From Sambucus nigra (Eukaryota > Streptophyta > Magnoliopsida > Dipsacales > Adoxaceae): 64,000 bases of DNA. Position numbers and translations under genes: made by a program. The notes under the pieces are model-generated. The model saw only the letters and a program-made list of their open reading frames with translations, was not told where the DNA came from and ran no database searches. Location: contig OX422215.1 in the NCBI GenBank assembly GCA_949130495.1, positions 526,177,755-526,241,754 of the forward strand, given 5' to 3'. Shown in pieces: positions 11,245-22,639 of this stretch (position 1 is the stretch's first letter; each line of letters starts with the position of its first letter).

Positions 11245-11895
11245 TCATGCTATGGTCTGGTCACCTTGCACTTCCCCTACCCCATAGAGGGTCGGGAATT
11301 TTAGCATCTGGTGGACCGTCGATGGCACGGCCTCAAACTCCTTAAGGTCCACCCTTCCTATGATGAGGTTATAGGTCGAGAAGACGTTTTCATCCATCAT
11401 GAAAAAATTTATATTCCTGGTCAACCTCTTAGGCCACTCATCACCCATTCGTACGTCCATCTCATACATGCCTAATGGGTGGACCTTTTCACCGCTGAAG
11501 CCCATTAAAGGATGATGATAGGGTACCAGCCTAGCTCTGCTAAGACATAGGCTCTTAAAGCAAGGCCAAAACATTACGTCTGCTGAACTCCCCCCATCCA
11601 CGAGGATCCTCTGCACCTCGCATCCATGCACCTTTGTGGTTATTACCAAAGGGTCATCATGTGGGGCTAAGATACCCTTGGAGTCGAGTCGGGAGAACCC
11701 CACTATAAGGGTGTCCATATCCACCTTCTTTCTCTTCTGCGCTATATCAGAAGACGTTAGATTTACAACTTCAAGTTTGGCCACTGACTTGGCCTCTGCC
11801 ACATGAGCTTTTTTATCAGCCACTTCAGAGCCACCTCCCGCAAGTCCTCCGCATATGGTGTCAACACCAAAGGAGATCATGCCAACCCTCTTCAC
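11245..11895 (-). CDS. pol: Aspartic protease region of the Tat element
   Basis: It lies in the same frame as Gag, separated only by a TAG. PHDDPLVITTKVHGCEVQRI leads to the active-site segment LVDGGSSADVMFW, the DGGSSAD form usual in plant Tat elements. GFSGEKVHPLG and YNLIIGRVDL follow. The protease cleaves the polyprotein. Upstream residues are Lys-rich linker, so the true polyprotein frame extends beyond this open stretch. Confidence 0.85.
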   Translation of the reverse strand: MKRVGMISFGVDTICGGLAGGGSEVADKKAHVAEAKSVAKLEVVNLTSSDIAQKRKKVDMDTLIVGFSRLDSKGILAPHDDPLVITTKVHGCEVQRILVDGGSSADVMFWPCFKSLCLSRARLVPYHHPLMGFSGEKVHPLGMYEMDVRMGDEWPKRLTRNINFFMMDENVFSTYNLIIGRVDLKEFEAVPSTVHQMLKFPTLYGVGEVQGDQTIA

Positions 11896-12060
11896 CGGTG
11901 TGTTATCATCTTTTGGTGGAAAGTCCAGATCATCTTCATCATCACCCTCCGAATCATTGTCTCTTCTAACTGGGGCATCGTCATGGCATCTGTCATTTCT
12001 CCTCTTCTTAGGGTCATCTCTTCTGCCTTTAGGAGCCTTTTGATCAATGTACTTCCTAAA

Positions 12061-13737
12061 CTATTCGGACTTTAACATCTTTTCAATCTCATCTTTCAGG
12101 GCGAAGCATTTGTCTGTAACATGGCCATGGTCTTGGTAGAACTCGCACGATAAGTTTTTGTTCCTCTTATGTGGAGGGGCCTTCTGCTTCTCTGGCCATC
12201 TTAGAGTCCTCTCATTCTTGATCTCATTGAGGATATGCTCCCAGCTCACAGTTAGAGGAGTATAGTGAGCGAATTTGTCATCGGCTGACCTCTTCTTTCC
12301 ATCATTCTTTCTTTGGGACTTCCCGTTACTACCACGGTTCTCATCCTCATACTTGGCGGCCATTGCCTCTTCGACATTCATGATCTTTACCGCAGTTGCT
12401 AGTAGTTCTGCCATAAACTTGGGAGGGTCTTCCATGAGTTTCCACAATAACTTCCCTTTCTGAAGGCCTCCTATGAGGGCGATCATGGCTATATTCTCTT
12501 CATAATCTTCAACCTCAAGTTTTTCTTTGTTGAACCTAGTGATGTAGTTTCTTAGGCTCTCGTCCTTGCCTTGATTGACATACAGTATATGAGTGGTCTT
12601 CTTTTGAGGTCTTACCCCAAAGCAGAAGTTGTGAATGAATCGCTCAGCCAAGCCCTTGAAGTTCTCAATTGAATTCTTCGGAAGAGAAGTAAACCAGCTG
12701 TGTGCTGCTCCTGTCAAAGTCCCAAAAAAGGCCCTACACTTTATCTCATCAAGTATTGAGTAGATGTCCGCCGATGACTGATACATCTCAATGTGATGTA
12801 TAGGGTTGGTTCTACCGTCATACTTGGGAGACACCACGGGTGATTTGAACTTAGCAGGGGTTGAGTAGCTCACTATCCGTGCCACAAATGGGGATCCCTC
12901 CGAGAAACCTCTTTGTAATGGGTCTCGGCTCTTAATGAGGTCTCCTATCTTCTCCTCAAGACGTTGGATAGAGTGATTCCATGGTCTCCCACCATCGGCC
13001 TGGACGAGGTTATCCCCGGCCACCTCCAAGGGGTGAACTGAGGGTTCCCTATCCGCAGCACAACGTCGAATGTTGACCTCTTCCTGGTCTCTACCTCTTC
13101 CTGATTGAGGTCGGCCTTGGTGAGGCCGACGTTGTCCATCTCCTCTTTGCGAGTCGGCTGCACTCCTTGACCTTGATAACCTCTGTCTTAGGTCATTTAC
13201 TGGGCCTAACCTTTCAAAGGCTGACCCTCTGCTCAGTCGAACAAAGGCTGATCCTCGTCATTGAGTTTCCCCGCCTCTTCTGCCTTCACAACCTGAGCTT
13301 TGTTGGATAGGGCGAACAATATTGTTCTAAACCTCATACAGCTCCCAATAATCTTCCAGGACCTCTTCCGCCTCTAGATCGTCATACCTGTCCTCTGGGA
13401 AAGGGTTTCCTTGCCTCTCCAGGCGTAAGCGCCTGAGGTCAGCAACATCCCTACTATGTTGGGGAGCTGGTTGGTCCCTCATTGGTGCCTGGGGTGGTCC
13501 CCTGGCGTCAGGATGAGGCTGGACAGCCACCGGAGTAATCATTTTCGATGAAACTCCAGGTGGCCTCATCATAGTTTGGCTGAGCTGTGCAAACTACTTC
13601 TACATAGCTTGTTGCATTGCAGCCAAAGACCTCAAGGCTGCCGTTACCTCTGCCATTTAAGGCTGAGGCGGTGACTGGCTGGAACTAGGTCCTCCCTCAC
13701 CAGGCGGCGAAAGAGGCGGTGGTAATTCTGGTGCCAT
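12061..13737 (-). pseudogene. gag: Tat gag with in-frame stops
   Basis: An ATG at 13,737 starts a Pro-rich segment (MAPELPPPLSPPGEGGP). The same frame continues to 12,061 apart from several stops (about 13,660, two near 13,600, one near 13,327). The core 13,029-12,061 includes YDGRTNPIHHIEMYQ, CRAFFGTLTGAAHSWFTSLP, NFKGLAERFIHNF and LRNYITRFNKEKLEVEDYEE, the Retrotrans_gag domain. A nucleocapsid-like CEFYQDHGHVTDKC ends it. Gag ends in TAG after KSE, and the protease frame follows directly. Two closely spaced stops near 13,600 are TAG where Gln would fit. Confidence 0.88.
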
Positions 13738-13897
13738 GTGTTAACACTAAAGAGCTCGTAGAGTAAATGAGCTTTGTACCTTGACGGACCTCTTTCAATG
13801 GTGAAGCAGCTCCACACAAGGGGTGAGGCCTGATTCACCACTAAAGCCTCCGGTGAGGGTAAGCAAAAAATGAGGAAGAAATAGCTTCTCGTTCTCA

Positions 13898-13910
13898 CAG
13901 ACGGTGCCAA
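13898..13910 (-). other. Primer-binding site of the Tat element
   Basis: On the minus strand TTGGCACCGTCTG starts a few bases after the 5' LTR end (..CATCATCA). It resembles the 'TTGGCRCCGT' primer sites of other plant Tat/Athila elements. I do not name the tRNA with confidence. Confidence 0.65.
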
Positions 13911-13913
13911 AAA

Positions 13914-14866
13914 TGATGATGCTGGAAATAGCACCACCCTTCAAGGTGTTTGTAAGCTCAATTCAATGTTAACAATGGCAGCACGCGTATATAGAAAATA
14001 TAAGAGAATGAGGTGTGGAGAAGAGGAATCACACAGGAATATTAGTGGTTAAGCCAATTAGGCCTACGTCAACTATACAAGTGTATGGTGTGTATTATTG
14101 TATGAGGGCTCTAATGGCCATAGAGACAAACTCTCAAGCTTTCTCTTTCTACTGTGTATTTGAACAGAGTTTCAGCTAGGGTTGCTGATTTCGAGTCCCT
14201 TTCTAAGAAGGAGAAGACAAGTATTTATAGTGCTTGGGGGGTGTAGTGTACCCCCCATGCATATAAAGAGCATGTGTGTGTTGATCTAGCCAATATGATG
14301 AAGACATCTGTCCCTGTCACATGTAGAGAATGATGATAAAATATTCCCCCCACGTAGGGGGAATGATTTGTTATAACTGACTTGTGTCCACATGTCCTTG
14401 TCCAAACATGTTAATAGGTGCTCGGACTCAGTACTTGGTGATAACCTCGTCCAGGAAGAGTCCGAGGTTTTTAAGGTCTTGCTGCCTATCCAATCCGAGA
14501 TGAACCATAATGGTCTCGACGTAAATGAAGCCAAGGAGGGGTATTAAGGTCGGCCTGGGTGAGGTTAATCTTGAGTATGTCAGGAACATCGGCTGATTCA
14601 CTGCTGGGGTTGGCCTTGATGGAAGTTTAGCTTCTGTAACCTCGGCCTATTCCCAGCCGAGGTTGTTATCCAGGGAATGATCTGATGAATATCTATTCCA
14701 TGTGCCGTGAGGACTTCTCTTGATGAGGTTAGTAGTAACCTCGAACATGGTCGACCTTGCCATGACCGAGGCTGTTGGTCAACGATCCTTGGCCCTTCCA
14801 ACCTCGTCCATGTCCTTGGGAGAGGCTAATGTCTCAGAGCCGAGGTGGTGTATTTGGGTCATATCA
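13914..14866 (-). repeat. 5' LTR of the Tat element
   Basis: Partner of 3212-4165, with about 70 differences by eye. It is followed on the right by the TTTAC target duplication and then by the rest of the Tekay LTR. Confidence 0.93.
14222..14230 (-). promoter_or_regulatory. Predicted TATA box in the Tat 5' LTR
   Basis: CTATAAATA on the minus strand, placed in the middle of the LTR upstream of gag-pol. The same box is kept in the 3' LTR at 3520-3528. Confidence 0.55.
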
Positions 14867-15582
14867 TTTACCAAGTAATTAAGATGCAACAATTAAATAT
14901 GCATTAAGCCTTTTCATATTTAATCTAGTGTCGCCTATAGTGCACACCTAATGCTTACCTCCAAACCCAACCAGTTATACCATCCCACCTAACTAGTCCT
15001 GTTACAAATCTTTCTATCACTTTACTCTATCCCGAGTACTTCCTCTATTTGAATCATAAGTTATTTTCTTCATTAACTTACTTAATCATTTCCACTTTAA
15101 TTAATTATATAACATCCACACTAGTTATATATAAAATAGGTTCACACTTTTTGTATTTAACCCGTATATAATTATCTACTCTATTATATACGTACAAATA
15201 TACTGTAACAATCACACCTATATCGTGTATAATAACCATCCTTCCAAGTAATAACTCCATGGATGATTTTCTTTAAAATGCAATCATATCCCAGGTATAA
15301 TCAATGTAACCGATTACCAATAGTTGGTTAACTCAAAACGAAATAGGTAATAAAATTGTAAGCATAATAGAGGTGGTCATATTCTCCCGAGAGTGAAACC
15401 GAATCATATCCAAAGCGTTTCACCTCAAAAATAAATCACACTATAAAATACCAGGCCTTATTACCTGAGGACTATACTCTCCCTACATTCCCTAGCCAGT
15501 GTATTCACCCACATCGCGCAATATCCCAAGATAGAACTAGAGGGATAGTTTTCATAAAACTATCATGCACACCGATATTATA

Positions 15583-15585
<3 letters not shown>

Positions 15586-15620
<35 letters not shown>

Positions 15621-15626
15621 ACACAT
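15586..15626. repeat. (AC)n microsatellite
   Basis: About 20 AC dinucleotides with one interruption, inside the Tekay LTR. Confidence 0.95.
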
Positions 15627-15987
15627 ATATACAAATGAATACAATCCGTCTAAACCATGCCTAATTTTCGTAGCACCAGCCAAAAATTCCCGAGTCTATT
15701 CCCTGACTCTAAATTTATTTAATTTCACCTCATTTAGATAATGTAGCATCACCCTACTAAAATCCCCAGACTCACCCAATCTGCCTCTACTTTAGGTATT
15801 TATGAATTTATTTCATTTATTAAATTCTCACATTTTCTTACTTTTCTAAACAAATTTAATCTTACCAAAAATCCATAGGTAATAGGATTTCCCTTTTTTA
15901 TTTAACATCGAATAAATAAGCCTTGGAATATTTCCCAAAACTAGAGCCCATAAATAATAATAAGCAAAACTGCCCAAAATCAGGCAT

Positions 15988-16026
15988 CGTTGATCGATCA
16001 TTGAAATCAATTGATCGATCGATGTT
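15988..16026. repeat. GATCGATC palindrome pair in the Tekay LTR
   Basis: Two clusters, TGATCGATCA and TTGATCGATCGATG, lie 14 bp apart. The other Tekay-type LTR has a comparable double cluster at about 23,931-23,967. Confidence 0.7.
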
Positions 16027-17086
16027 GCTTCGCTGGAAGCTTCTTCCCTAAATCGATTTTCTCCATTTTTGTTCTTCCAACCTCCATAGTTTCAACCCAA
16101 ACCTCAACCAAATTATACCCAATGTTTATTACACATCTAAATAGGTTCTAATCATAATATAAACCTTCTAACATCACTGAGGTCTATTATAATCCATAGA
16201 TTTCTCGAATTGGGGTTTACAAATTATATTCAAGCATCTCATTTAATTTGATTCCACAAATCCAAATTAAATGAATCACTCTTTTATTTTTTGAATAAGA
16301 ATCTGATTCTAATAGTAACACATGGTATTCCATTAGTAATTACCCGCACATAATACCCAAATCACCAAAAACCCATTTTCATGTGGCAACCCTCCCTAAA
16401 AATGGATTTGTATACACATACCATGATATGAACATGAATTTAATCAAACTAAATTAAAAGCAAGTTAATTACTTGCCTTTATGTGTTTGTAGGGTTTGAT
16501 TTGCGTTGTAGAAGACAAATCGGTGTTAGAGCTCTCCTAATTCTCTTTGATTTTGGCTCCTTAATCTCTCCTCTTTCTTCTTTCTCTCTTCTTTCAATCT
16601 CTTAGGGTTTAGAATATGAATTATAGCTGCCTCAAAATCTTATACTTGGGTTTTTTAATCCTCAATCCTAAAATTAGGCAAACGGGCCAAGTCTAAATGA
16701 CCCAATTACCCCCGTGTGATCCCATTTATGTCTAAAAAGGCCTGGGATCCTATTACTACCCCAGTGTACACTACTTAGACTATCTTGACCTATCTAGAAC
16801 CAACCGTGGGATCACTTTACATAAATTTCCTATCCTGATCTCATATAGTCTACACGCGACTCTAGTTGAGATATAATACAGTCACATTGGTATCACTCGC
16901 TACGACGTAAAATAATTATTTATTACTCACTTAGTAATTTTTATTTCGTAAATATTAATCATTATCTCTCCTGATTAATATTTTAATAAACACATAATAT
17001 TTAATTTAATTAAATTACATCACACGTGTAATTTAAAATAACCGAATTAATTAAATTTTAAATACTCAAAAATACGGGGTGTTACA

Positions 17087-17440
17087 CAACTTAGTCATGG
17101 ATATGGTCCATGGCAAGGTTATGACCATTATAGTGCCAAACTTGTGCCAAAATTCCCTCCAACTATGGTCACGACCCATGATCGTGACCATGTTTATGAT
17201 CAATTAAATATTTTCAATTAATATGGGTCACAACTTTGGGCCGTGACTATTTTGAATTGGTCACAATAGATGGTCATGGTCGAAGGCCGTGACTAATGAC
17301 CGTGCCCGTTGTTTTCTTCCACGTCATCAAAATGGTCACGACCCTGGACCATGACCATGTTGATGATGTGGAAAAAGATAATTGGTCACGGTATGTGGTC
17401 ACGGTCCATAGCCATGACCACTGTCTTTAATTAAAACCCC
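17087..17440. repeat. Subterminal-type repeat cluster (GGTCACG / CGTGACC), probable CACTA remnant
   Basis: At least ten degenerate copies of GGTCACGRYC or its complement occur in 350 bp, for example near 17,168, 17,280, 17,335 and 17,385. This matches the style of the subterminal repeats of the intact CACTA at 26,754. No terminal CACTA motif is visible because the Tekay LTR boundary cuts it at 17,086. Confidence 0.5.
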
Positions 17441-17450
17441 TCAACATCAT

Positions 17451-17735
17451 TTCACTCTCACTCTCACTCTCACTCTCTCCCTAAACCCTCCTGCCACCTC
17501 CCTTTGTCTGTCCATAAACCTATCTCTCTCTCTCTCTCTTTACAAGCGGGTTTGATAACCTCCCTCTCTCTATATATAAGTTGTGTCGGTGTGTGTATAT
17601 GTGTGTACTGTGTATGCAAGTGTGTGTATATATGTATGAATATATGTGTATGTGTGTGTATGCCTATTAATGTATGTGTATGTGTGTGTATGTGTGTATA
17701 TGTATATGTATGTGTATTTATGTGTCTATATATTT
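17451..17735. repeat. (CT)n and (TG/TA)n low-complexity tract
   Basis: CTCTCA and TCTC runs (17,455-17,575) are followed by TGTGTATG-type repeats (17,590-17,730). Open frames over it (Thr/His or Val/Cys/Tyr repeats) are artefacts of the repeat. Confidence 0.9.
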
Positions 17736-19343
17736 CCAATACTCAAAACCTTGTTAGTGGAAAATTTTCCCAAGTTTAAAATAAGGGAAAAATACCCAAA
17801 ACCATATCTACTAAACCCTAAAAATTAAGCCCAAATTAATAAACCCTAATGACTAAACATAAGCACCGAAATCCTAAAACCTAAGCCATAATACATTAAT
17901 CTTAAATAATATACCCTAAATTATAAATTGAAAACTATAATCCCTAATGCCTAAACGCTAAAACTCGAGACATGGAAAAACTGATATTAAAGATTTGGAC
18001 CCCATTTGTAGAACTTGACGATTGCGATTTGATAGTGTAAGATATGGACTTAAATTTAGTGTTACTGAATTCAAAAAACCCTAATGCTTACTTTTGATAT
18101 TGACGTGAATGAATTATTAATGACTTAGGACACTTGATATGTATATGAGACCTTATGATGTAGCACACTTAAGTTAATCACATCTCTCTTTTATGCAATA
18201 ACATATATGATCCCTTATGATGTAACACACTTAAGTTAATTACTGCCTCTTTTATGCAAGAACATATATAATCCCTTACTTGAAACATTGTTATTATTGG
18301 TATGAATTTTATCATGTAGATTATAGAAGAAGTAAGGAATAATTATTGGTTGTTGGTTTGGTTCTTGGATAGTGATGTTGGATTGCTTGGATTGATTACT
18401 TTCAAATTCTTGCCATACTCTCTCTCATAATAAACCCTAAAAAAATGTGTCTTAACAATTACACTATCTAAATGCAAATGTATTGGGGGGTTCCTTATTT
18501 GGATTTCACCCTAATGAGACATTCCACGCATGGGTTTTAGACAAGGGTACTTGTGATGACTCAAAACCTTAATCAAACTAATATACCCTTACTTAAATGA
18601 ATGGTTACAATTTAAATCCGTTCGCATATTAATCATAATTTAAAATAAGATAAACTTAAATTAGATCACTTGAAAAATTGTAACTAGTTAATGATTAATT
18701 AGATCCATTACTTGTAGGACTCATATTCACACCCTCGTATATTTTTCTCAAGAAAAACGAGGAACGGTGATAATCACTAGCAACAAGTGTAAAAGATATT
18801 TCAATTGGACTGCACTTATACCTCTTTTACTAGTTCTCTCCATTTAGAGGATACTCGTATTTACAGGCATGGTAATAAGAAGATTGAATAGTTTAACTAC
18901 CTTGCAAATCGTGAAGTTCACGTCCAACAAGAGTACTCGTTCGATCATATTCTACTTTCCCTACTAGAAATCTAGGATGATGTTATAGAGAATATATTCC
19001 ACATACATAATCCCGACATAGTCCTGACCTTGTTTTCACTATTAGAGAAAGCAAAAAAAAAGAAAATCAACCGTCACGTATACAACTACGTACAGAGGGC
19101 ATGAACTAAAACTGTGATGTCTCGTGACACATGCACGTTAAATTAAATCTTTACAATAAGTTACAGAAGATGGGATCCCGAGTTTATGTCACGAACATCT
19201 ATACATCAATCATAGATACGCTTCCTCCTAGTTGGCCACATGAAAAAATCCATAGATTTTGAAAAAACTATTACCGAATGGATAGAGATCAGACATATTA
19301 AACATATTCTAAATTCTTATTATGAGAAGGTAGATACATATAT

Positions 19344-19345
<2 letters not shown>
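17736..19345. other. AT-rich stretch without recognisable gene
   Basis: No coding region or terminus could be supported. A local duplication of about 62 bp is visible (18,149-18,275): TTATGATGTA(G/A)CACACTTAA occurs twice with the same downstream CTCTTTTATGCAA. CCCTAA-like motifs near 17,815-17,950 are scattered, not a telomeric array. Confidence 0.6.

Positions 19346-19346
<1 letters not shown>

Positions 19347-19404
<58 letters not shown>
19347..19404. repeat. (CA)n(TA)n microsatellite
   Basis: About 22 CA units followed by about 7 TA units. Confidence 0.95.
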
Positions 19405-19480
19405 GTAATAAACTTTATCAATAGTTATAAGTTCATATTGTTATAATGATTTCATCATTTATTAATTTTTTTGGTAGATT

Positions 19481-19929
19481 ATGTCGGGCGATAATAGAAA
19501 GAACGTACCAAGTGTTGAGGTGACACCTCAACTAGGATTCTTATCTCCTGCACCCCAATGAGAATTCTCATCACCACATGGTGAGAAATTCTCTACTCCA
19601 CTATTGGTTCAGTCCACTGCCCCAACTACGAGTAGGCAACAAAACCCTATTACTCTAATGCCCCCACACAACACTCTCGACACATCCCGAAAAAATGAGA
19701 AGAAGCCCATTGGGTTCTCCGTATTTGGTTATAATCCATTAGTGATAAAAATGACCTCCAGAACTTTAAATCTCAGTGTTTTTTTCTTGGGAAAAGGAAT
19801 GTGGGAGTTGGAGGAGCAGATAACTAGAACTTAGTTGATCAAGACATCAAGGATGACATATAAGACCAACTCTGGAAGCATTTTTCATTCCCCGACCATT
19901 CAAAGCAAAAGGGTCTTTTCTGGGTTGCT
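19481..19929 (+). pseudogene. Unrecognised gene fragment, possibly CACTA second-ORF-like
   Basis: A 'TTTTTTTGGTAG' acceptor-like stretch precedes ATG at 19,481. The frame reads MSGDNRKNVPSVEVTPQLGF, hits TGA, then continues with Ser/Thr/Pro-rich peptide to about 19,830. Near 19,855-19,925 a shifted frame gives DQLWKHFSFPDHSKQKGLFW. That resembles the 'iW..l...F.vPe..k..vl' segment of plant CACTA second ORFs, but only loosely. Together with the subterminal-type repeats at 17,087-17,440 it suggests a broken CACTA. It is cut off at about 19,930 by element A. I cannot assign a function. Confidence 0.35.
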
Positions 19930-20900
19930 GAATTTTAACTATCCCTAGAACATGAAACTATGTGATTCAAAACATAAATCGAACCAAGAATGTAATGAAA
20001 ATAGAGTTTCCGGAAAAATCCCTCAAGGCAAAACCTTTTATTCACTTTATAAAATTTACAAATCGCGACTTACAAATTATATAAATGAATGTACTATGAT
20101 CCTCTCAAGAATCACAAGACCGTTGCCTTCCTTTAGAAATTATCCTAGAAAAAATCCCAAGAACCTCAGTCCTTCGTCTTTAGTAGTGAGTTACCTCGAG
20201 AATCAAGAGTGAGCCATGGAGATGCCTTTTCCACAAATGTTGTGTATGCAGAATATAATAAAACTTTCTAGGGTTTAAGCGAATTCACAAAAATAATTTT
20301 CAGGATGTATGTTGTGAATTAAAAAGTGTTTTGGAACACAAAATAAGGAAGAAATTTTGCAAAATATATGCATAAATGGATCTTTCAAAAGTCTAAAAAA
20401 ATCTGAACACAAAATAGGTATTTATAGGATGTTCATGAATTTCGAGGCAACTTCAATTGAACGACTTTTGAATCTCATTTGAACAAAACACCAATATCGT
20501 TTAAGCCAGCTTCAAATGACCTTTTGACTATCCAAAATAGTAAGCCCTTGATAGATGCTCGCTAGATAAAACTACGAACGATTCTTCCAACTAAAACCCA
20601 ATATCGTTTGAATGAGATTTCCGTCTTGTTTGAAAGAGGTTTTAAAATAAAAATACCTTCCTTTCAAAAATAAAAAAGCCCTGTTCGTTTTTTGATAAAT
20701 ATAAAACACCCCAAAAATAATTTCTATGAATTAATTTAAACTCTAAATTTCTTTATACCTTTATGGGATATTGGGAAGTCTTCAAACTTATAGATGCTTG
20801 AGTTTGGTTCATCGTGATAATTTGTAACGGGATACGCCAAACTAGCCTAAAATATAAAAGGCCAAAAACTATGAACAATATTAGAAAAATTATTCTTACA
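19930..20900 (-). repeat. 3' LTR of element A
   Basis: It starts (minus strand) TGTAAGAATAATTTTTC directly after the polypurine tract. It contains degenerate TCGTTTGAA/TTCAAACGA motifs (20,455-20,640). Its tail resembles the LTR of element D: both have GTAACGGGATA.GCCAAA. Confidence 0.7.
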
Positions 20901-20915
20901 AATCTCCCCCTTTGT
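20901..20915 (-). other. Polypurine tract of element A
   Basis: GACAAAGGGGGAGATT on the minus strand, the Sirevirus-type tract, adjoins the LTR start TGTAAG. Confidence 0.8.
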
Positions 20916-22620
20916 CTATTCCGATACAAAACAAACAAACATAACCAAACACCAAATTAAAATAAAAATTTCTTATGACAAAAATCCTAACACCTTTCCT
21001 AACCCTATAACGGGGTGGCATAAGTCTCTTTGTCTTCAAACTTCTTCTTCTTCTTCATCCCTTCCACAAAATTTATCTTCATCGCATGTCTTGATTTCCG
21101 CTTTAAGTACCTACACATAAGAGACAAAAAACATATACCTCATAACACATCGAGTTTGAAATAGAAAATTAAACTTTAATTAAATTCTCCCCCATAAATC
21201 AAACTCGTCAAAACTCACTTTTTAATTTCCCCCCCTTTGTTTTTATCCGAAATAAACAAAGAAGTAGAAACATAGGTAAGAAATATGAAGCATCATGTAG
21301 AAGATAAGATTTCATCACAAAAAGATATAAATCAAGCATGTGTAATGATCATCTTAAAAGCAAACACAACCAAAAAAATTTATTTTTCCAAAAAAAAAAC
21401 AAATTTCATAAATACAACATACAACACCATATATAACATATGCCAAATATGTCAAAGAAAATTCAGCACACATATATAGATATGAATGACCACAAAAATA
21501 CAACACAAATACATAAGTTTTACACACTCACATAGTTTCGACATGTCTAAATATGTGGGATAGAATGAATGTGCGTGAACTAGATACCAATGAATTATAA
21601 CCCAAACACTCATATATTTTCAAGGAGTTCAAATTGATCGCAAAACTTTATCAAACTAAGATTCAGCCTCAAGTGAAAAATAAAGGTGAACTTAATGAAC
21701 AAAACAAGCACAATGCACAAAATCCTAAATTATTGATGATTTTACAAATCAATAGTGTCATGACAAAGTAAGCATTCTAGGATTCATTATGCAAACCCGT
21801 TGATCTCCAACTAAACTACCTCAAAAGATAAACATATATCACTTTTTCTTTTTCTTTTCTTTATTGTTTTAAAGTTATTTCTTTTTGAATGATCAAACAA
21901 ACTAAACTATGTTGGTCCTTTTTGACAATTTTTTGTTTTTATTGCCTTTATTTTTTTTGGGCTCTTTTAAATGGTGGCTCTCATGTAAAATAAACCTGTC
22001 TTTTGCAGCCCTTTCCTGTGTACACTCATATTTTTTTCAATACTAAGAAAATCTCACGGGAAATGGTTCTTACATGCGCAAATCCCCCATAGTCACATAA
22101 ACACATAGATGACAAAATTGATAGGAGAACATCTCACCAAGCTCAAATATACAAAGTGAAGTTAAAATTCAATAAGCTTATGAATGTGTGTGCGGAGGCA
22201 TAGACAAAATCGAATCCATAATGCAAATCAAGTGTGAAAAAATCCATAAGCATGGTTAATATCAACCTAACTATCTAAAGTCATAACCAAATGTCCTAGC
22301 CACATGGAAATTGCTGAATGAATTGGATTCAAACTCATCAATACGCCACACTAAATGTGTAAAACTAAAATACACAAAAATAAAAAATCTTTTTGTATTT
22401 TTCAAATATTTTATCAAAAGTAAAATATATTTTTTTATTCATCAAATATAATACAAAAGATACACATGTCATAACACTAGCAAACATATATCATGAAGCA
22501 TAAATATAGTATAATAAACAAAAGCATGCAAGCAATCATATAAAAGATATAGCAAGAGAAGAATCATGTGCAAGCATGAGAGAATCAACAAGTCTAACAT
22601 CTAGCTCCTCCAAAACAATT
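20916..22620 (-). other. Non-coding 3' region of element A
   Basis: No domain was found. AT-rich sequence with CTCCCCC motifs (about 21,185 and 21,230) that look like extra polypurine tracts. It resembles 58,626-59,880 of element E in order and content. Confidence 0.5.
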
Positions 22621-22639
22621 TTTCTAACTTAAATAAGTG

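Larger units (their letters stand above)
3212..14866 (-). mobile_element. Complete Tat-lineage Ty3/gypsy LTR retrotransposon
   Basis: The element is 11,655 bp long, with LTRs of 954 and 953 bp flanked by a perfect 5-bp duplication TTTAC (3207-3211 and 14,867-14,871). Internal order on the minus strand is PBS, gag, protease, reverse transcriptase, RNase H, a second archaeal-type RNase H and integrase. A plus-strand antisense gene, a tandem repeat and the polypurine tract follow. The second RNase H and the antisense gene place it in the Tat lineage, Retand-like by layout. By eye I counted about 70 differences between the LTRs (~7%). At the often-used plant rate of 1.3e-8 per site per year this suggests roughly 3 million years since insertion. 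Stops and frameshifts make it non-autonomous now. Confidence 0.92.
2635..17086 (-). mobile_element. Tekay/Del-like 5' LTR, split by a nested Tat element
   Basis: Read on the minus strand, the LTR starts at 17,086 with TGTAACACCCCGTATTTTTG and ends at 2635 with GGCGTGTCA, followed by a primer-binding site and gag start to the left. It is in two pieces, 14,872-17,086 and 2635-3211, about 2.8 kb in total, separated by the Tat element and its TTTAC duplication. The length, TGTAACACCC start and leader match Tekay/Del chromoviruses. A related start occurs at 51,107 and another family member at 23,705. The body left of 2133 is lost in this window. Confidence 0.7.

Noticed and set aside
17470..17828. 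Open frames with His/Thr or Val/Cys/Tyr repeats on both strands
   Set aside because: They are readings of (TG/TA)n and (CT)n microsatellite sequence, with no domain and equal openness on both strands.
17810..17960. Interstitial telomere repeat from CCCTAA motifs
   Set aside because: The motifs are scattered and irregular, with no tandem TTTAGGG array.
19240..19446. 68-residue frame with a long His-Thr run
   Set aside because: It crosses a (CA)n(TA)n microsatellite; coding-like length is an artefact.
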